A stretch of DNA of 64,000 nucleotides from Rhodococcus_F sp040656415 (GCF_040656415.1 NZ_JBFAMC010000004.1:310001-374000); one strand, 5' to 3'; positions 8,060 to 16,844 are shown, counted from the stretch's first letter. A program made the numbers and translations. Notes: a model not told the origin generated them from the sequence alone.

Positions 8060-8743
8060 TCACACGAGTTCAGTTCGATCTCCGTTCACGATGATTGCCT
8101 GATCGTCCGTGAGTGTCCGGTATTCGATGCCTGCGCGCCTCAATGCGTCGACTGTGCGCCGAACTTCCGCTGCGTCCTCCAACGGCACGGAATCTTCGGC
8201 ACCCGGACCCCCCGCCGGCGGATAGTGGGGGACGATCGAGAAGCTCAACACGCCCAGGCCGTCCCAGAGTGGGTCCATGCCACAGGTCGTGACGACTTCC
8301 GCTGGGTCATCGCAGCAATCGAGGCCGTGCAGCGTCGGGGCCATGACGCACGCACCCGCGCTGTACCCGGCGTACACCAGCGAGTCGTTCCGCAACAGAT
8401 TCCGGATCACCTGGTCGGCACCACTCCTTGCCATCTGTGCGCGCAATACGAATGTGTTCCCGCCTCGCACCCACAGCATGTCGAACCCGCTCAGTCGCTC
8501 CTCGAGGGCATTGACATCCGGTTGCCCGTCGCTGTCGATGTAGTCACGCAGGTCCGCCTCTTCAACGGTGAAGCCCAGGCGCGTCAGCGGCATCACGTCG
8601 CTGACGACCGCAGATGCTCTTGCCACACGTGGCCAGGCATCCGCGGCGGCGGCAATCACACCGACGCGCCCGGTCTTGCCGACCAGCGACATCAAGGGTG
8701 CGGGGTCGGCACCGAAGCGGTATGACGAGAGGAACAGGCGCAC
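8060..8743 (-). CDS. Peptidase E-like protein (family S51)
   Basis: Cytosolic serine peptidase-like protein of the S51 family (dipeptidase E / cyanophycinase relatives), 227 residues. The nucleophile elbow is VYAGYSAGACVMAPT, with the catalytic serine in GYSAGA, and LWVRGGNTFVLRAQM is the typical preceding loop. The N-terminus (MRLFLSSYRFG) and the IVPHYPP segment also match. The start GTG lies 5 nt after the stop of the upstream mycothiol-type gene, so the two are likely cotranscribed. Dipeptidase E removes N-terminal aspartyl dipeptides; specificity here is unknown. Confidence 0.85.
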   Translation of the reverse strand: MRLFLSSYRFGADPAPLMSLVGKTGRVGVIAAAADAWPRVARASAVVSDVMPLTRLGFTVEEADLRDYIDSDGQPDVNALEERLSGFDMLWVRGGNTFVLRAQMARSGADQVIRNLLRNDSLVYAGYSAGACVMAPTLHGLDCCDDPAEVVTTCGMDPLWDGLGVLSFSIVPHYPPAGGPGAEDSVPLEDAAEVRRTVDALRRAGIEYRTLTDDQAIIVNGDRTELV

Positions 8744-8748
8744 AGCGG

Positions 8749-9567
8749 TCAGATCGTGAAGGCGAGGTTGTCGACGATCCTCTTTCCGGTGGTTGTGTCG
8801 CCGGTGAGCCTGATGTCGTCGGGGTGCTCCACCGCCGTGGTCCTGCCACCTGCCAGCCGTGTGAACAGTCGTGAATCAAGGGTGATCGTGGTGGTCGCCT
8901 CGGCAGGCAACTCGTCGACCACCCTCGCCCTGCCGTCGACGACGACGTGAATGTCTCGTGCGAGTGGTCCCGTCAGCTCCAGTGTGATCCTGGATCCGTC
9001 TGGCGCCTTGCCGCGTTTGCCGACCAGATACCCGACGGCATCGCCGATCTCCATGAACGCAATGTTTGCCCGGCGATCGCCCTCTTCGCCAGGTACTCCC
9101 AGCGCGTCGCGGATGTCGAGTTCATGCATCCAGCAGTCGAACACGCGGATGCGCATGAAGCGGAGGTAGGGCGCTGGACCGACCGGTGTGGTGGTTTCGG
9201 CAGCGAGCATCTCGTCCGTCATCCTGGCCAACTCCACCCGTCTGCGGGCGGTTATCTCACGGAACTTCTCGAGCATCTCCCAGCCCGCGCAGCCCCGCAG
9301 TCCTTCGACCCACTGTTCGTTGAAGGCGCCCATCTCGTTGCGGACGTGGCCGAGGCTACGGACGTCGATGCTCGTATGCGGCGCCGGAATCCCCTCGAGA
9401 AGAGATTCGGTGCCGATGAGATGTGCGACGACGTCGTGGACGGTCCATCCCGGCAGGGGTGTGGGTGTGAACCACGCGTCGCCGGTCAACGGCGACAGCA
9501 CTTGATCGAGCGCCTCCCATCCTTCGAACAATGCTTCGAGGATCGGTTCCTTCTGCAAGGTGTTCAC
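8749..9567 (-). CDS. Mycothiol-dependent maleylpyruvate isomerase-like protein
   Basis: A 272-residue protein with the MDMPI N-terminal (DinB-like four-helix) domain. Diagnostic features are LTGDAWFTPTPLPGWTVHDVVAHLIGTE, in which PGWTVHDVVAHL carries the metal-binding histidine, and CWMHELDIRDALG with the second histidine pair. The C-terminal half (SRITLELTGPLARDIHVVVD through RLTGDTTTGKRIVDNL) resembles the SCP2-like MDMPI C-domain. Such proteins use or bind mycothiol, the actinobacterial thiol. Substrate unknown. Divergent from the acyl-CoA synthetase gene and upstream of peptidase E. Confidence 0.85.
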   Translation of the reverse strand: MNTLQKEPILEALFEGWEALDQVLSPLTGDAWFTPTPLPGWTVHDVVAHLIGTESLLEGIPAPHTSIDVRSLGHVRNEMGAFNEQWVEGLRGCAGWEMLEKFREITARRRVELARMTDEMLAAETTTPVGPAPYLRFMRIRVFDCWMHELDIRDALGVPGEEGDRRANIAFMEIGDAVGYLVGKRGKAPDGSRITLELTGPLARDIHVVVDGRARVVDELPAEATTTITLDSRLFTRLAGGRTTAVEHPDDIRLTGDTTTGKRIVDNLAFTI

Positions 9568-9735
9568 AGTGTGTGCCTCTCATTTTTTAGTCAACTGTAA
9601 GACCCCGTGTCCGGAGCGAAGTGAGTTTTCCACCATGGGCGGAGGGTCGTGGCGATGGTGGGCGTGGTGACCACCGGATGCCGACTCGGTGTGGTAGACC
9701 GATGGGGAGAATCTCCCTCGGCAAGAGGAGCGCGA

Positions 9736-11277
9736 ATGTTCCCGGGAAACTTCGTTGCGGCCACCCCCGACAAGCCGGCTGTCATCCGCCCCTCGACGGG
9801 GGAACAGATCACTTACCGGGAATTGGACCAACGTTCCACCCGCCTCGCTCGGTACCTTCGCTCGCTCGGACTGAAGGTGGGAGACCACTTGGCGCTGGTG
9901 TCGAGCAACGACGTCCGCGTCTTCGAAGTGTATTGGGCAGCGCTGCGATCCGGGCTGTACGTCACGATGGTCAACTGGCACCTCACCCCCGAGGAGGCGG
10001 GGTACATCGTGGACGACTGCGGAGCGCAGGTTCTGATCGTCTCGGCGGACGTCAAGCATGCCGTTCCGCGCGATCCAAGCCGGATTCCCCGAGTTCGGCA
10101 TCGCCTCGCGTATGGCGGTGAACTTCCCGAATTCGACAGTTACGAAGAAGCTCTCGCCGGGCAGTCTGACGAACCGCTCGATTCGCAACCCCGCGGTCAG
10201 GACATGTTGTACTCCTCGGGCACTACGGGACGGCCCAAGGGCGTCGAACTCGCTCTGCCTGATGTTGAAGTGGATGCCGCGATGGATGAGTCCGCCGCGG
10301 CGTTCGTCGCGATCTTCGGATTCGACTCGGACACGATCTATCTGTGCCCCGCGCCGCTGTATCACGCGGCGCCGCTGCGATTTTGCAGCGTAATCAACTC
10401 CACCGGCGGAACGATAATCTTGATGGACCGATTCGACGCCGAGGAATCGCTGCGGTTGATCGAGCGATACCGCGTGACTCACAGCCAGTGGGTGCCGACG
10501 ATGTTCGTGCGGATGCTCAAGCTGCCGAAGGCTGTTCGCGCAAAATTCGATCTGTCGAGCCAGAGGGTGGCAATTCATGCGGCGGCACCGTGCCCGCCCG
10601 AGGTGAAACGGTTGATGATCGAGTGGTGGGGTCCGGTGATCTACGAATACTATGCCTCCACCGAAGGAGCGGGTGCCACGTTCATCGACAGCGCCGAGTC
10701 GCTCGCAAAGCCGGGATCGGTGGGCCGCGACGGAGTCATGGGCGTCGTCCACATTTGCGACGACAGTGGAAACGATCTGCCCGCCGGTGAAATCGGAACC
10801 ATCTACTGGGAGCAGGAGGAGCGGTCGTTCGAATATCACAACGACCCGGTGAAGACCGAGGCCGCGACGCACCCCCGCCATCCGGCGTGGACCACGAGCG
10901 GCGACATCGGCTACCTCGACTCCGATCGCTTTCTGTTTCTGACCGACCGTGCGGCGTTCATGATCATCTCGGGTGGAGTGAACATCTACCCGCAGGAATC
11001 CGAGAACGTGCTCATCATGCATCCCAAGGTGTTCGATGTCGCTGTGATCGGCGTGCCCGATGAGGAGATGGGCGAACAGGTCAAGGCGGTGGTGCAACTC
11101 GTTGACGGGGCCATGCCGTCGGATGCGTTGGCCCGAGAACTGCTCGACTACGTTCGCGATCGGGTGAGCCACTACAAGGCACCGCGCACGATCGACTTCT
11201 CCGACGACCTGCCGCGCACGGCCACCGGAAAGCTCGTCAAGCACCAATTGAGAGAGAGATATTCGAACACCGGTTGA
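9736..11277 (+). CDS. Acyl-CoA synthetase (AMP-forming)
   Basis: Adenylate-forming ligase of 513 residues that activates a carboxylic acid to its CoA thioester. The ATP-binding P-loop is MLYSSGTTGRPKGVEL (around residue 155). The adenylate-binding region is YEYYASTEGAG, the hinge region is TSGDIGYLDSDRFLFLTDR, and the catalytic lysine is in ATGKLVKHQLRERY at the C-terminus. ATG 9736 sits 5 nt after an AGGAG. Close in pattern to actinobacterial FadD proteins of steroid or fatty-acid catabolism. The substrate cannot be read from the sequence, and no beta-oxidation genes are adjacent. Confidence 0.9.
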   Translation: MFPGNFVAATPDKPAVIRPSTGEQITYRELDQRSTRLARYLRSLGLKVGDHLALVSSNDVRVFEVYWAALRSGLYVTMVNWHLTPEEAGYIVDDCGAQVLIVSADVKHAVPRDPSRIPRVRHRLAYGGELPEFDSYEEALAGQSDEPLDSQPRGQDMLYSSGTTGRPKGVELALPDVEVDAAMDESAAAFVAIFGFDSDTIYLCPAPLYHAAPLRFCSVINSTGGTIILMDRFDAEESLRLIERYRVTHSQWVPTMFVRMLKLPKAVRAKFDLSSQRVAIHAAAPCPPEVKRLMIEWWGPVIYEYYASTEGAGATFIDSAESLAKPGSVGRDGVMGVVHICDDSGNDLPAGEIGTIYWEQEERSFEYHNDPVKTEAATHPRHPAWTTSGDIGYLDSDRFLFLTDRAAFMIISGGVNIYPQESENVLIMHPKVFDVAVIGVPDEEMGEQVKAVVQLVDGAMPSDALARELLDYVRDRVSHYKAPRTIDFSDDLPRTATGKLVKHQLRERYSNTG

Positions 11278-11316
11278 TCATCGACAATCGGGACGATCAG
11301 TGTTGGTGCACACAGA

Positions 11317-11330
11317 ATTGGTGCACCAAT
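11317..11330. repeat. Perfect 14-bp palindrome between convergent genes
   Basis: ATTGGTGCACCAAT is a perfect palindrome. A further copy of the half TTGGTGCAC begins at 11303, so the same word occurs twice within 28 bases. It sits in the 71-bp gap between the convergent acyl-CoA synthetase and DUF488 genes. It may be a protein-binding site or the core of a bidirectional terminator; no U-tract is seen. Confidence 0.5.
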
Positions 11331-11348
11331 GGACAGTGCGGTCTTCGC

Positions 11349-11756
11349 TCACGATTGATTCCGCAGGTACTCACCCAGGACTTCGGCATGGCTGTGTCTG
11401 AGGTCCTTGGTTGCGGTCAGGAGAACGATCGGCCGTCCTCGGGCGAGTTCCTGTACCCGTGAGACGGCCTTCCGGCCGGTCGGTGACTCCAACTCGTGTA
11501 CATACCGCTCCCGGAACTCGCTGAAGGCTGCAACGTCGTGCGAATACCAATGACGCAGTTCAGTCGATGGCGCGAGATCCTTGGCCCAGTCGTCGAAATG
11601 AAAGGCATCCCTACGCAGCCCACGCGGCCACAAGCGGTCGACGAACAGGCGCAACCCGTCGCCTTCGGTCGGGTGGTCGTAGACGCGCTCGACAACGACA
11701 GACGGTGTCTCGGTTGTGCCCGGCATGCTCTGTTCTTTCGGCGTGCTCACGATCAA
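11349..11756 (-). CDS. DUF488 family protein
   Basis: Small cytosolic DUF488 protein of 135 residues, function unknown. The family signature VERVYDHPTEGDGLRLFVDRLWPRGL is complete, followed by WAKDLAPSTELRHWYSHD, YVHELE and the tail ARGRPIVLLTATKDLRHSHAEVLGEYL. An internal start at the methionine ten residues in (MPGTTETPS) is equally possible and would remove a non-conserved extension. The gene stands alone, convergent to the acyl-CoA synthetase. Confidence 0.85.
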   Translation of the reverse strand: MIVSTPKEQSMPGTTETPSVVVERVYDHPTEGDGLRLFVDRLWPRGLRRDAFHFDDWAKDLAPSTELRHWYSHDVAAFSEFRERYVHELESPTGRKAVSRVQELARGRPIVLLTATKDLRHSHAEVLGEYLRNQS

Positions 11757-11804
11757 CCTCCGCTCCCGGTGCGGGTGTCTACCGCCAGACTACGACGAAT
11801 CATA

Positions 11805-11822
11805 TTGTGACCGTGCTCACAA
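11805..11822. promoter_or_regulatory. CRP-family operator upstream of pnt operon
   Basis: TTGTGACCGTGCTCACAA contains a perfect TGTGA-N6-TCACA pattern with one extra matching base on each side. It lies in the 266-bp gap between the DUF488 gene and pntAA, about 200 bp before the pntAA start. The pattern is that of cAMP-receptor family sites (GlxR/Crp in actinobacteria). Control of the transhydrogenase by carbon or redox state would make sense but is inferred. Confidence 0.6.
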
Positions 11823-12022
11823 ATGGAGAGATTTGCGGGCAGGTGCCGCAGTTCGCGCTCGACTCGGACGCTCGCCTGCAGGCTCATGGCGTCCGCAGGT
11901 CGTAGTTTCCGTTTGGCTATCATCAGCTCAAATTCAATCGTGGTGAGGGACACATGCCGCTCAATATCGGTTGGTTGCCGCTCGAAGCGGCACGCAGACC
12001 ATCTACCGCAGGAAGTCGATAA

Positions 12023-13135
12023 ATGGATACATCGCAGAGCACGGCACAGCCGCGTCCGACGGTCGGCGTCCCGCGCGAGTCGAACGAGGGTGAGCGTCGG
12101 GTGGCCTTGGTGCCGAAGACCGTGGCCGCCCTGATCGGTAAGGGTGTGGAGGTGGTGGTCGAGCCGGGAGCCGGTCTCGGCGCCCTGATTCCCGACGACC
12201 TCTACGTCGCAGCGGGGGCCAAGATCGCCGATCCGTGGTCGGCGGACGTGCTCGTGAAGGTGGCGCCGCCGTCGGACGCCGAGGTGGCAAGGTTGCAACG
12301 GGGGCAGACGCTGATCGGATTCTTGGACCCCCGCGGCAAGGACAACCAGCTGGCAGCGTTGAAGTCGGCGGGTGTACAGGCATTCGCGGTGGAGGCGATC
12401 CCACGTATCTCTCGCGCGCAGGTCATGGATGCGCTGTCTTCGCAGGCGAACGTTTCGGGGTACAAGTCGGTGTTGCTGGCCGCGTCCGAGTCGACCCGCT
12501 TCTTCCCGATGCTCACTACCGCCGCAGGCACCGTCAAACCCGCCACAGTGCTGGTGCTCGGAGTCGGTGTGGCCGGGTTGCAGGCTCTGGCGACGGCCAA
12601 GCGGCTCGGCGCCAGGGCCACCGGATACGACGTGCGCCCAGAGGTGGCCGATCAAGTCAGGTCAGTGGGCGCCCAGTGGCTCGATCTGGGGATCGATGCG
12701 GCCGGCGAGGGTGGGTACGCCCGTGAGCTCTCCGAGGACGAACGGGCGCGCCAGCAGGAAGCGCTCGAGGATGGGATCAAGAGGTTCGACGTGGTCATCA
12801 CGACTGCACTCGTGCCGGGTCGTCCTGCGCCTCGACTGGTGACGGCCGCGGCAGTCGAAGGTATGAAGCCGGGATCGGTGGTGGTCGACCTGGCCGGGGA
12901 GACCGGCGGCAACTGCGAGTTGACCGAGCCCGGCCAGACGGTGGTGAAGCACGGGGTCACGATCTGCTCACCGTTGAACCTGCCTTCGACGATGCCTGAG
13001 CACTCGTCGGAGCTGTATGCCAGAAACGTCTCGGCCCTGTTGGAGCTGATGTTGGTCGAAGGCCAGTTGGCCCCAGACTTCTCGGACGAGGTGCTTGCCG
13101 CCTCGTGCGTCACCCGTGAGGAGGCGGTGTCCTGA
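12023..13135 (+). CDS. pntAA: NAD(P) transhydrogenase subunit alpha 1 (NAD-binding domain I)
   Basis: NAD(H)-binding soluble part of the proton-translocating nicotinamide nucleotide transhydrogenase, which moves hydride between NADH and NADP+ using the proton gradient. The 370-residue length fits the split (three-gene) form. Visible features are VGVPRESNEGERRVALVPKTV, the Rossmann loop VLVLGVGVAGLQALATAKRLGA and RATGYDVRPEV, then VITTALVPGRPAPRLVTAAAVEGM and GSVVVDLAGETGGNCE. It shares a TGATG overlap with pntAB, so the operon is translationally coupled. A GGAAG precedes the ATG. Confidence 0.95.
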   Translation: MDTSQSTAQPRPTVGVPRESNEGERRVALVPKTVAALIGKGVEVVVEPGAGLGALIPDDLYVAAGAKIADPWSADVLVKVAPPSDAEVARLQRGQTLIGFLDPRGKDNQLAALKSAGVQAFAVEAIPRISRAQVMDALSSQANVSGYKSVLLAASESTRFFPMLTTAAGTVKPATVLVLGVGVAGLQALATAKRLGARATGYDVRPEVADQVRSVGAQWLDLGIDAAGEGGYARELSEDERARQQEALEDGIKRFDVVITTALVPGRPAPRLVTAAAVEGMKPGSVVVDLAGETGGNCELTEPGQTVVKHGVTICSPLNLPSTMPEHSSELYARNVSALLELMLVEGQLAPDFSDEVLAASCVTREEAVS

Positions 13136-13464
13136 TGTATACCGAACTGTTGGCCAATATCGCGATCCTGGTGCTGTCAGGGTTCGTTGGTTTCGCGGTG
13201 ATCTCCAAGGTCCCGAACACGTTGCACACCCCGTTGATGTCGGGCACGAACGCCATCCACGGCATCGTCGTGCTTGGTGCCCTTGTGGTGCTTGGGAAGG
13301 TCGACAACCCCTCATGGGGTCTGCAGGTGATCTTGTTCGTGGCGCTGGTGTTCGGAACGGTCAACGTGGTCGGCGGCTTCGTGGTCACCGACCGGATGTT
13401 GGGGATGTTCAAGTCCAAGCCCGCCGCACGCGCTGATGCCGTCGACAAGACGGGGGAGAAGTAA
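13135..13464 (+). CDS. pntAB: NAD(P) transhydrogenase subunit alpha 2 (membrane part)
   Basis: Small membrane subunit of 109 residues contributing the first helices of the transhydrogenase proton channel (domain II). Helices are visible at LLANIAILVLSGFVGFAVIS, HGIVVLGALVVLG and VILFVALVFGTVNVVGGFVVTDRML, and the loop VPNTLHTPLMSGTNAIHGIV is strongly conserved in PntA membrane domains. It overlaps pntAA by one base and pntB by one base (TAATG). Found only as part of this three-gene operon. Confidence 0.95.
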   Translation: MYTELLANIAILVLSGFVGFAVISKVPNTLHTPLMSGTNAIHGIVVLGALVVLGKVDNPSWGLQVILFVALVFGTVNVVGGFVVTDRMLGMFKSKPAARADAVDKTGEK

Positions 13465-14885
13465 TGGGGTACCTGGTCGACATCCTCTACATCATCGCTT
13501 TCGCGATGTTCATCTACGGTTTGATGGGTCTGACTGGCCCGAAGACCGCGGTACGGGGCAATCAGATTGCGGCGGCGGGCATGATCGTCGCCGTCGTCGC
13601 CACCCTGATCTCGATCCGAGACACTTCCAACTGGGTCCTGATCGTGACCGGCTTGGTGATCGGTGTGGTGTTGGGCGTGCCACCCGCGTTGCGGACGAAG
13701 ATGACGGCGATGCCGCAGTTGGTCGCTCTGTTCAACGGGGTCGGGGGTGGCACCGTAGCCCTGATCGCTTATGCAGAGTTCCTGGATTCGGACGGGTTCA
13801 CCGCCTTCTCGCACGGGGAGATGCCGACGGTGCACATCGTGATCGCCTCCCTGTTCGCGGCGATAGTCGGGTCGGTCTCGTTCTGGGGATCGGTGATCGC
13901 GTTCTTGAAACTGCAGGAAACTCTGCCCGGTCGGCCGATCGGTATAGGGAAGTTCCAGCAACCACTGAATGCCGTGCTGTTGATCGGGGCGGTGGTGTTG
14001 GCAGTGGTCATAGGAATCAAGGCCATCGAACCCACCCAAGCTACGAGTCAGTGGTGGATCGTTGGTGTGCTGGTCCTCGCGGCGACGCTCGGGTTGATGG
14101 TGGTTCTGCCGATCGGTGGCGCCGACATGCCAGTCGTCATCTCACTGCTCAACGCCCTCACCGGCTTGTCCGCCGCAGCGGCGGGTCTGGCCTTGAACAA
14201 CCAGGCGATGATCGTGGCCGGAATGATCGTAGGTGCGTCGGGTTCGATCCTGACGAACCTGATGGCGAAGGCCATGAACCGGTCCATTCCGGCGATCGTG
14301 GCCGGTGGATTCGGCGGCGGCGCAGCCGCGGCAATCGGAGACGGGACCGCCAAGACGGCGAAATCCACATCGGCGGCGGACGCGGCGATCCAGATGGCAT
14401 ACGCGAATCAGGTGATCGTGGTCCCAGGGTATGGATTGGCCGTTGCGCAGGCCCAGCACGCGGTGAAGGACATGGCGAAGCTGCTCGAATCCAAGGGCGT
14501 CGAGGTCAAGTACGCCATCCACCCGGTCGCCGGTCGGATGCCAGGACACATGAACGTGCTCCTCGCCGAGGCCGACGTCGAGTACGACGCAATGAAGGAG
14601 ATGGACGAAATCAACGACGAGTTCGCCCGCACCGACGTCACCCTGGTGATCGGAGCGAACGACGTCACCAACCCCGCAGCACGAAATGATCCGTCCAGTC
14701 CGATTCACGGTATGCCGATCCTGAATGTGGATCAGTCGAAGTCGGTGATCGTGCTCAAGCGGTCGATGAACTCCGGCTTCGCAGGGATCGAGAACCCACT
14801 GTTCTTCGCCGACGACACCTCGATGCTCTTCGGCGACGCCAAGAAAATGGTCACTGAGGTAACCGAGGAACTGAAAGCGCTGTAG
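13464..14885 (+). CDS. pntB: NAD(P) transhydrogenase subunit beta
   Basis: NADP(H)-binding subunit, 473 residues: about nine membrane helices (domain II) followed by the soluble domain III. Domain II marks include AMPQLVALFNGVGGG and ITFWGS-like turns. Domain III shows VIVVPGYGLAVAQAQHAVKDM (the NADP dinucleotide fold), YAIHPVAGRMPGHMNVLLAEADV, LVIGANDVTNPAARNDPSSP, and the end VIVLKRSMNSGFAGIENPLFF, all diagnostic of PntB. Last gene of the pnt operon. A GC-rich hairpin follows its stop. Confidence 0.96.
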   Translation: MGYLVDILYIIAFAMFIYGLMGLTGPKTAVRGNQIAAAGMIVAVVATLISIRDTSNWVLIVTGLVIGVVLGVPPALRTKMTAMPQLVALFNGVGGGTVALIAYAEFLDSDGFTAFSHGEMPTVHIVIASLFAAIVGSVSFWGSVIAFLKLQETLPGRPIGIGKFQQPLNAVLLIGAVVLAVVIGIKAIEPTQATSQWWIVGVLVLAATLGLMVVLPIGGADMPVVISLLNALTGLSAAAAGLALNNQAMIVAGMIVGASGSILTNLMAKAMNRSIPAIVAGGFGGGAAAAIGDGTAKTAKSTSAADAAIQMAYANQVIVVPGYGLAVAQAQHAVKDMAKLLESKGVEVKYAIHPVAGRMPGHMNVLLAEADVEYDAMKEMDEINDEFARTDVTLVIGANDVTNPAARNDPSSPIHGMPILNVDQSKSVIVLKRSMNSGFAGIENPLFFADDTSMLFGDAKKMVTEVTEELKAL

Positions 14886-14899
14886 TTCCCGGACTTGGT

Positions 14900-14931
14900 C
14901 GCCGGCGGCGGCACTGGTTCACCGCCGGGCG
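14900..14931. terminator. Bidirectional terminator between pntB and membrane-protein gene
   Basis: CGCCGGCGG pairs with CCGCCGGGCG around a 13-base loop, with one bulged base. It fills the 47-bp gap between two convergent genes. There is no clear U-tract, as is common for actinobacterial terminators. Confidence 0.45.
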
Positions 14932-14932
14932 A

Positions 14933-15565
14933 TCAGGGTCGGTTATTGCCGTTGTAGCGCGAGAAGGCGATGGCCGCGGTGTCGGGCCGTTGCCTTTCGC
15001 GTTCGGCAGCGGCGGGCGAATACAACATCACAGCTGAGGCCAGCGCCCACCAGATTGCGCCTACGAGAAGGCTTGCGACGATCCCGGGGACGCTGATCGG
15101 ATCGACGAGAGCCACGGCGCCGGCGACCGCGACGACCACGACGAATCCGAGACCCACGAGCACCGGCTGGAATCGCGGCGCGGTCACGAGAAGCGCTGCG
15201 CCCCAGAGAGCGATGATTGCGACCACGTGCCCGTTCGGCAGCAACGTCGCGGAGGTATCCGATGCCCACTCCCTGATGCCTGCGCCCGTGATATTCGAGC
15301 CGATGCACAGCATCAAGGCCGCGGCCATTCCGTACGGAAGTTTGCGCATCGCTGCGACGATCGCGACGATCGTGGTCGCCGCCAGCACAGAGGTCACGTT
15401 GACGGCTTCGACCACCGGTTCGGCGACGGGTCTGAAAATTTCCGGGAGCGTCAGCGTCGGCAGTTCGGGGTTGACGAGGTAGAGCGAAAGCAGCGCCACC
15501 ACGCCTGCCGCGGCGACGGCCAGGCGATAGACGCTGCGTCGGAGCGGATTGGTGGAATCGATCAC
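14933..15565 (-). CDS. Multi-pass membrane protein, distantly PAP2-like
   Basis: Product of 210 residues with roughly six hydrophobic segments (VYRLAVAAAGVVALLSLYLV, VLAATTIVAIVAAM, MAAALMLCIGSNITGAG, VVAIIALWGAALLV, VLVGLGFVVVVAVAGAVALV, GIVASLLVGAIWWALASAVM). The motif LLPNGHVVAIIALWG resembles the PSGH motif of PAP2 phosphatases, and a later LVDPISVPGIVASLLVG resembles the final PAP2 block, but PNGH replaces PSGH and the classical histidine of block 3 is not obvious. It may be a degenerate, non-catalytic relative. The GTG at 15565 is chosen because upstream extension would run into the MFS gene and is arginine/cysteine-rich. Confidence 0.6.
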   Translation of the reverse strand: MIDSTNPLRRSVYRLAVAAAGVVALLSLYLVNPELPTLTLPEIFRPVAEPVVEAVNVTSVLAATTIVAIVAAMRKLPYGMAAALMLCIGSNITGAGIREWASDTSATLLPNGHVVAIIALWGAALLVTAPRFQPVLVGLGFVVVVAVAGAVALVDPISVPGIVASLLVGAIWWALASAVMLYSPAAAERERQRPDTAAIAFSRYNGNNRP

Positions 15566-15597
15566 GGAGCCCAGTGTGACAACCAGTCCTGAACGAA

Positions 15598-16824
15598 TCA
15601 GGAGAGAGAGCTGTGAGTTCGGTGAACGGTGATCGGCGTGCGCCGCACAGCACCCGAACAAGCAGCGACGACGAGGGCGCACACCAGTGGGACCGTCATC
15701 GCAGCTGTGAGGGGGATCACTTGGCTGATCCAGCCCATTATGGCCGGTCCCGAAAGAAATCCGATGTATCCGATTGTGACCACCCGGGACAGGTTGGCGC
15801 TCGCCGAGCTGGAGCCTAGGTTGCCTGCTGCGGTGAAGATCTGTGGGAGGCTGCCCGACAATCCCAAGCCGAACAGGGCCCAGCCGACGATCGTGAGCGC
15901 GAGTTGCCCTGAGATCAGAACGAGCAGGATTCCCGTGGCGGCAATCAGCATCCCGTAGCGGATCACGGCGACGGGCCCGAAAGCGCCGCTCACACGGTCT
16001 GCGGTGAGCCGGCCGATCGTCATCATCACCGAGAAGGCGCCGAACGCGAGGGCGGCGACAGAATCCGGTGTCCCGAGATGCTCCTTGACTTGCAGCGCGC
16101 TCCAGTCGTTCGCGACACCCTCGGACAGCATGAGGGCAAACGCGATGCCCCCGAGTACGAGGACTCGTATGGACAGTCGTCGTGGCGCCTTCTCGGCGGT
16201 AGCGGACTCGTCAGGTCGGCGTACAGGGTCGCGCAACACCCATCGTGAGATCGCGGTGACCGTGACGATACCGATGACGCCTGCAGCGAGAAGCGCCGTC
16301 GCGGGCGCCCATCCTGCGGCCAGTGTCGATGCCCCGAGAAGCGCTCCCGCGGCGCCGCCTACCGAGAACAGGGCGTGGAACGCCGCCATGATGGGCCGCC
16401 CGTAACGCTTTTCGACATCGACTGCGTGCGAGTTCATCGAGACGTCCATCGCGCCCATGGTGAAGCCGAACACGATGAGGGCGAACCCGAGTTGCCATGC
16501 CCCGGTCGCAAGCCCCGGTCCAATCGTTGTGATCGACAGAGCCAGTCCCGCGATTATCGCAGTGCGCCCACTGCCGACTCGGTCCGCGAGCGGAACAGAC
16601 AGTTGCATGCCACCGATCGCGCCGACACCCAGCACTAAGAGCAGGGTGCCGAGGGTCGCATGGTCGATCCCGGTCTGGGCTTCGATAGCCGGGATGTGCA
16701 CCACCCACATGCCGAACAGGAACCCGCAGGTCCCGAAGAGCGTGAATGTCGCCACCCGGGCACGTCGAAGCGATTCGCTCACATCTGCCCGCTTGGTGAC
16801 TGTTCTGGCTGGGGAATTACTCAC
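15598..16824 (-). CDS. MFS transporter
   Basis: Major facilitator superfamily permease of 408 residues with about twelve hydrophobic segments. The N-terminal half includes FTLFGTCGFLFGMWVVHIPAIE and the loop QLSVPLADRVGSGRTAII, a variant of the A-motif between helices 2 and 3, plus a mid-protein loop rich in charge (VLRDPVRRPDESATAEKAPRR). The pattern (VHIPAIEAQTGIDHATLGTLLL) is that of the YfcJ/YbjJ-like group, whose substrates are mostly unknown. The GTG at 16824 starts 20 nt after the E2 gene stop, so it may be cotranscribed with the bkd operon; uptake or export of branched-chain acids is possible but speculative. Confidence 0.8.
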   Translation of the reverse strand: MSNSPARTVTKRADVSESLRRARVATFTLFGTCGFLFGMWVVHIPAIEAQTGIDHATLGTLLLVLGVGAIGGMQLSVPLADRVGSGRTAIIAGLALSITTIGPGLATGAWQLGFALIVFGFTMGAMDVSMNSHAVDVEKRYGRPIMAAFHALFSVGGAAGALLGASTLAAGWAPATALLAAGVIGIVTVTAISRWVLRDPVRRPDESATAEKAPRRLSIRVLVLGGIAFALMLSEGVANDWSALQVKEHLGTPDSVAALAFGAFSVMMTIGRLTADRVSGAFGPVAVIRYGMLIAATGILLVLISGQLALTIVGWALFGLGLSGSLPQIFTAAGNLGSSSASANLSRVVTIGYIGFLSGPAIMGWISQVIPLTAAMTVPLVCALVVAACSGAVRRTPITVHRTHSSLS

Positions 16825-16844
16825 CAGATCAAACGTACCGAGTG

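Noticed and set aside
9580..11247. Very long reverse-strand frame (555 codons) opposite the acyl-CoA synthetase
   Set aside because: Arginine/histidine-rich translation without family features; a shadow of the GC-rich synthetase gene, whose motifs are complete on the plus strand.
15566..15682. Upstream extension of the PAP2-like membrane protein
   Set aside because: Runs into the MFS gene and gives a cysteine/arginine-rich N-terminus before the first helix.
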